From contig JBBSPY010000056.1 of assembly GCA_038258415.1 (NCBI GenBank), forward strand, positions 1 to 16,031: 16,031 nt of DNA, read 5' to 3'. Positions 13,691 to 16,031 of the stretch are shown here, in pieces. How positions within the stretch are numbered: the first letter of the stretch is position 1; each line of letters starts with the position of its first letter. The position numbers and the translations under genes were made by a program. A model generated the notes under the pieces. The model had not been told where the DNA came from, ran no database searches, and worked only from the letters and a program-made list of their open reading frames with translations. The stretch is from Schlegelella_A sp038258415. GTDB lineage: Bacteria > Pseudomonadota > Gammaproteobacteria > Burkholderiales > Burkholderiaceae_C.

Positions 13691-15696
13691 TCGGTCGCGA
13701 CGCGGCCGCCTCGCCGCCGCTCGGAGCTGTTTCCGCGCGTCCCGGGCAGGAACTCACCTACCGGCCCGACATCGACGGACTGCGCGCCGTCGCCGTGTTG
13801 CTGGTGCTCGTCTTCCACTTCCGACTGCTGCCTGCCATCACCTCAGGCTTCCTGGGCGTCGACGTCTTCTTCGTCATCTCCGGAGACCTGATCACGCGGA
13901 TCGTGCGCAGGCAGCAGCGCGAATCGCGGTTCCGACTTTGCGCCTTCTGGCTTAACCGGGTACGGCGTCTCGCTCCGGCACTGCTTGCGACGACCATCTT
14001 GACGCTGGCCGCTGGAGCACTTCTGCTGTTCCCGCCAGACTTTGCGCAGCTCGCGAAGCAGACGCTGGCCGCACAGCTCTACGTTGCCAACATCTACTAC
14101 TGGCGCAGTGTCAACTACTTCGGCCTTCAGGCTCACGATGTGTATCTGCTGCACACCTGGTCGCTGGCGGTCGAAGAGCAGTTCTATCTCCTTTATCCGT
14201 TGCTGCTGCTGGCCATTGCTCGTTGGGTCAAAAGTCGTTATGTCCTGATCGTCAGCGCAATGGCGGTCCTGTCGTTCGGGCTCAACCTCTTCTTCGTCGG
14301 CAGCAAGCCGGAAGCTACGTTCTACTTGATGCCGACGCGCGCCTTCGAGTTGCTCGCCGGCGCGCTGTTGACGCTTGTACCCTTCGAGTCCGCCGGCTTC
14401 GTTCGGCGTCCGGCATGGCTGGCGCTGGCGTCGGGTGTGGGCGGAGCCGGATGCCTCGTGATCGCCGCTACGGGCCTGCGACCCGGCGCGGCCTTCCCGG
14501 GATGGTCCGCGCTCTGGCCCGTAGTCGGTGGCGTGCTGCTCGTCCTCGCGGGCCAGATCGGCCGAAATCCGGTGTCGTCGCTGCTGGGGGTCCGGCCCGC
14601 CGTGTACCTCGGCAGGATCTCGTACCCGCTATATCTGGTTCACTGGCCGATCAACGTCTTTGCTGCCGCTTGGTTCGGCCACGGCTACTCGACGGATGTG
14701 CGAGCGGCGATGCTGGCAGTCTCGGTGGTCTTGGCGGCGGCTATGCACCATGGGGTCGAGAATCCCGGCCGGGCCTTCCTCGAGCGTTCGTCGACGAGCA
14801 CGTCTTGGCGATGGTACGCGGGCACTCTCGCCGCCGTAGTTCTGGCCTCGACAGCGGTCCTGGCGACGCACGGCTGGCCCTCCCGTTACCCGGAACGCGT
14901 TGCGACACTCGCCGCGTACGAGGAAGACCGCGCGCCGGAGCTACGCGAATGTGAGTTCCGGCCCGGTCATCCGCTCGACGCTGCGACGATGTGCCGTCTT
15001 GGCGCTGCCGCTGTCCCGCCTCGGTGGCTGGTCTACGGTGACTCCCACCTATGGGCAGCAAGCGGTGCCTTTGAGGCATGGCTGCGAGGTCGCGGAGAGT
15101 CCGCGCGATTCGTATTCCGACACGGGTGTCTTCCAGTGCACGGGCTCTACACATGGCCCACCGACGGCGGCTGCCACGCATTCAACGACGCGGTCATGGC
15201 CGCTCTCAACGGTCAAACGTCAATCGACCGCGTGATGGTCGTATCAATCTGGCGCCAAGCCATCGACGGTTTACTCTCCCAGATCCCCGGGCACCAGCCG
15301 TCCCGCGCGGAGTCGGACGCCGCCTTCGTTCGCGAGCTCGGCAAGACACTGGATGAGCTTCGCCGCGGTGGCCGGCGTGTCTACGTCTGGGAGCCCCTTC
15401 CAGGCGCCCGAGCCAACGTACCGCAGGCGATGGCCCGTGCGGCACTGGAGAAAGAGCCGGTGGCGTTGGCCTACGGCTCCGCAGAGCATCAGTCGCGCTA
15501 TGAATTGATCCTAGATGCGCTTCAAACGCTGCGCGCCCGGTACGACGGCTCGTTCTCGCCGACGCTGGAGTTGTGCAAGTCCGGCGTCTGCGCAACCGAT
15601 ATCGACGGTCGCCCCCTCTACTTCGACACCACGCACCTAGCGAACTCGTCGAGTCCATTCTGGGCGGCCGCGCTAGCCCGGCAAATTCCGCCCTGA
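13687..15696 (+). CDS. OafA-type acyltransferase with C-terminal SGNH domain, apparent CTG start
   Basis: Inner-membrane O-acyltransferase that modifies a surface polysaccharide such as O-antigen, exopolysaccharide or peptidoglycan sugars. The Acyltransferase_3 domain covers about residues 23-375 with the opening LTYRPDIDGLRAVAVL, His44 in VFHF, FFVISGDLIT, NRVRRLAPALL and HTWSLAVEEQFYLLYPLL. A periplasmic SGNH domain follows, with YGDSH (Ser453) and DTTH (Asp647, His650) completing the triad. No ATG, GTG or TTG lies in frame near the conserved opening. CTG 13687 overlaps the GGDEF stop as CTGA and has GAGGT 6 bases upstream, giving 669 residues, normal for the family. The usual VISGF/YLIT motif has Asp67 at the aromatic position. 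By eye the gene uses more A/T-ending codons (TTA, CTA, GTA, AAA) than its neighbours, hinting at transfer. Confidence 0.9.
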   Translation: MIGRDAAASPPLGAVSARPGQELTYRPDIDGLRAVAVLLVLVFHFRLLPAITSGFLGVDVFFVISGDLITRIVRRQQRESRFRLCAFWLNRVRRLAPALLATTILTLAAGALLLFPPDFAQLAKQTLAAQLYVANIYYWRSVNYFGLQAHDVYLLHTWSLAVEEQFYLLYPLLLLAIARWVKSRYVLIVSAMAVLSFGLNLFFVGSKPEATFYLMPTRAFELLAGALLTLVPFESAGFVRRPAWLALASGVGGAGCLVIAATGLRPGAAFPGWSALWPVVGGVLLVLAGQIGRNPVSSLLGVRPAVYLGRISYPLYLVHWPINVFAAAWFGHGYSTDVRAAMLAVSVVLAAAMHHGVENPGRAFLERSSTSTSWRWYAGTLAAVVLASTAVLATHGWPSRYPERVATLAAYEEDRAPELRECEFRPGHPLDAATMCRLGAAAVPPRWLVYGDSHLWAASGAFEAWLRGRGESARFVFRHGCLPVHGLYTWPTDGGCHAFNDAVMAALNGQTSIDRVMVVSIWRQAIDGLLSQIPGHQPSRAESDAAFVRELGKTLDELRRGGRRVYVWEPLPGARANVPQAMARAALEKEPVALAYGSAEHQSRYELILDALQTLRARYDGSFSPTLELCKSGVCATDIDGRPLYFDTTHLANSSSPFWAAALARQIPP

Positions 15697-15707
15697 TCGC
15701 CGCACGG

Positions 15708-16031
15708 TCAGCCTGCGAAACGCTGCACCTCCCAGCCAGATCGCGTCGCGACCGCCGCGAGCTTCTCGTCGGCATCGACGACCACCGGCCGACCCACCGC
15801 CGCGAGCAGCGGACGGTCGTTGATCGAGTCGCTGTAGAACGTCGCTTCGGCCATCGCCCGCCGCGTCAGAGCGCGTTCTCCGAGCCAGGCTTCGAGCCGT
15901 GCGACCTTGCCCTCGCGCATGTTGAGGACGCCGTCGGTACGGCCGCTGAACGCGCCGCCGGCGTCGACCGCGAGCTCGGTCGCAATCAGGTCGTCGATCG
16001 TCAGTGCAGCGGCGATCGGCTCGGCGAGGAA
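15708..16031 (-). CDS. HAD-IB family phosphatase, C-terminal part (5' end outside window)
   Basis: Haloacid-dehalogenase-type phosphatase related to SerB and to betaproteobacterial HAD-IB hydrolases. The last 107 residues are present; the frame remains open to the right edge. Visible are FLAEPIAAAL followed by DDLIATEL (loop after motif II), the FSGRTDG segment, motif III Lys in MREGKVARLEAWL and motif IV FYSDSINDRPLL, where the two Asp residues bind magnesium. The nucleophile motif DxDxT is beyond the window. The substrate cannot be told; phosphoserine and histidinol-phosphate have been suggested for relatives. The gene converges on the acyltransferase with 11 bp between stops, and no terminator hairpin fits there. 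Confidence 0.88.
   Translation of the reverse strand, partial: FLAEPIAAALTIDDLIATELAVDAGGAFSGRTDGVLNMREGKVARLEAWLGERALTRRAMAEATFYSDSINDRPLLAAVGRPVVVDADEKLAAVATRSGWEVQRFAG

Overview
The window is a GC-rich, densely packed chromosomal stretch, most likely from a betaproteobacterium (Burkholderiales/Rhodocyclales-like). The assignment rests on protein style and gene order: glnA followed by a DUF4124 protein, ntrB and ntrC, an EI24 protein next to a MoaB/CinA-fold protein, and a KatG end facing OsmC. It is inferred, not tested by search. No tRNA, rRNA, CRISPR array, IS element or prophage is visible, and no gene-free stretch exceeds about 160 bases.

Left part (1-5660): the 3' end of katG converges on osmC across a perfect 10-bp hairpin. 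Next, on the minus strand and read right to left, comes a propionate/methylmalonyl-CoA block: meaB, then a small protein-kinase-fold gene overlapping it by ATGA, then pccB. The pccB frame is full length and well conserved but carries an in-frame TAG at codon 107, so it is either a fresh pseudogene, a sequence error or a recoded gene. Neither the biotin-carboxylase subunit (pccA) nor methylmalonyl-CoA mutase is in the window. folA starts only 30 bp from meaB, divergently, and is followed by a His-rich DUF4337 membrane protein.

Middle part (5660-10600): a nitrogen-control operon on the minus strand, glnA - DUF4124 protein - ntrB - ntrC. Upstream of glnA is a sigma-54 element with exact GG-N10-GC spacing and two NtrC-like dyads, so the operon probably encodes its own activator. 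A stable UUCG-capped hairpin lies between glnA and the rest of the operon and may lower expression of the distal genes.

Right part (10590-16031): an EI24 membrane protein and a MoaB/CinA-fold protein, coupled by an ATGA overlap, run leftward. Divergently, a membrane GGDEF protein (motif GGDDF, I-site kept) is followed by an OafA-type acyltransferase with a C-terminal SGNH domain. The acyltransferase has no ATG, GTG or TTG where its conserved N-terminus requires one; a CTG overlapping the GGDEF stop and preceded by GAGGT is the best candidate. By eye this gene is less GC-biased than its neighbours. The window ends inside a HAD-IB phosphatase.

I found no clear new defence or mobile system. The best leads are the pccB amber codon, the kinase-like gene coupled to meaB, the GGDEF/acyltransferase pair with the apparent CTG start, and the DUF4124 protein inside the nitrogen-control operon.
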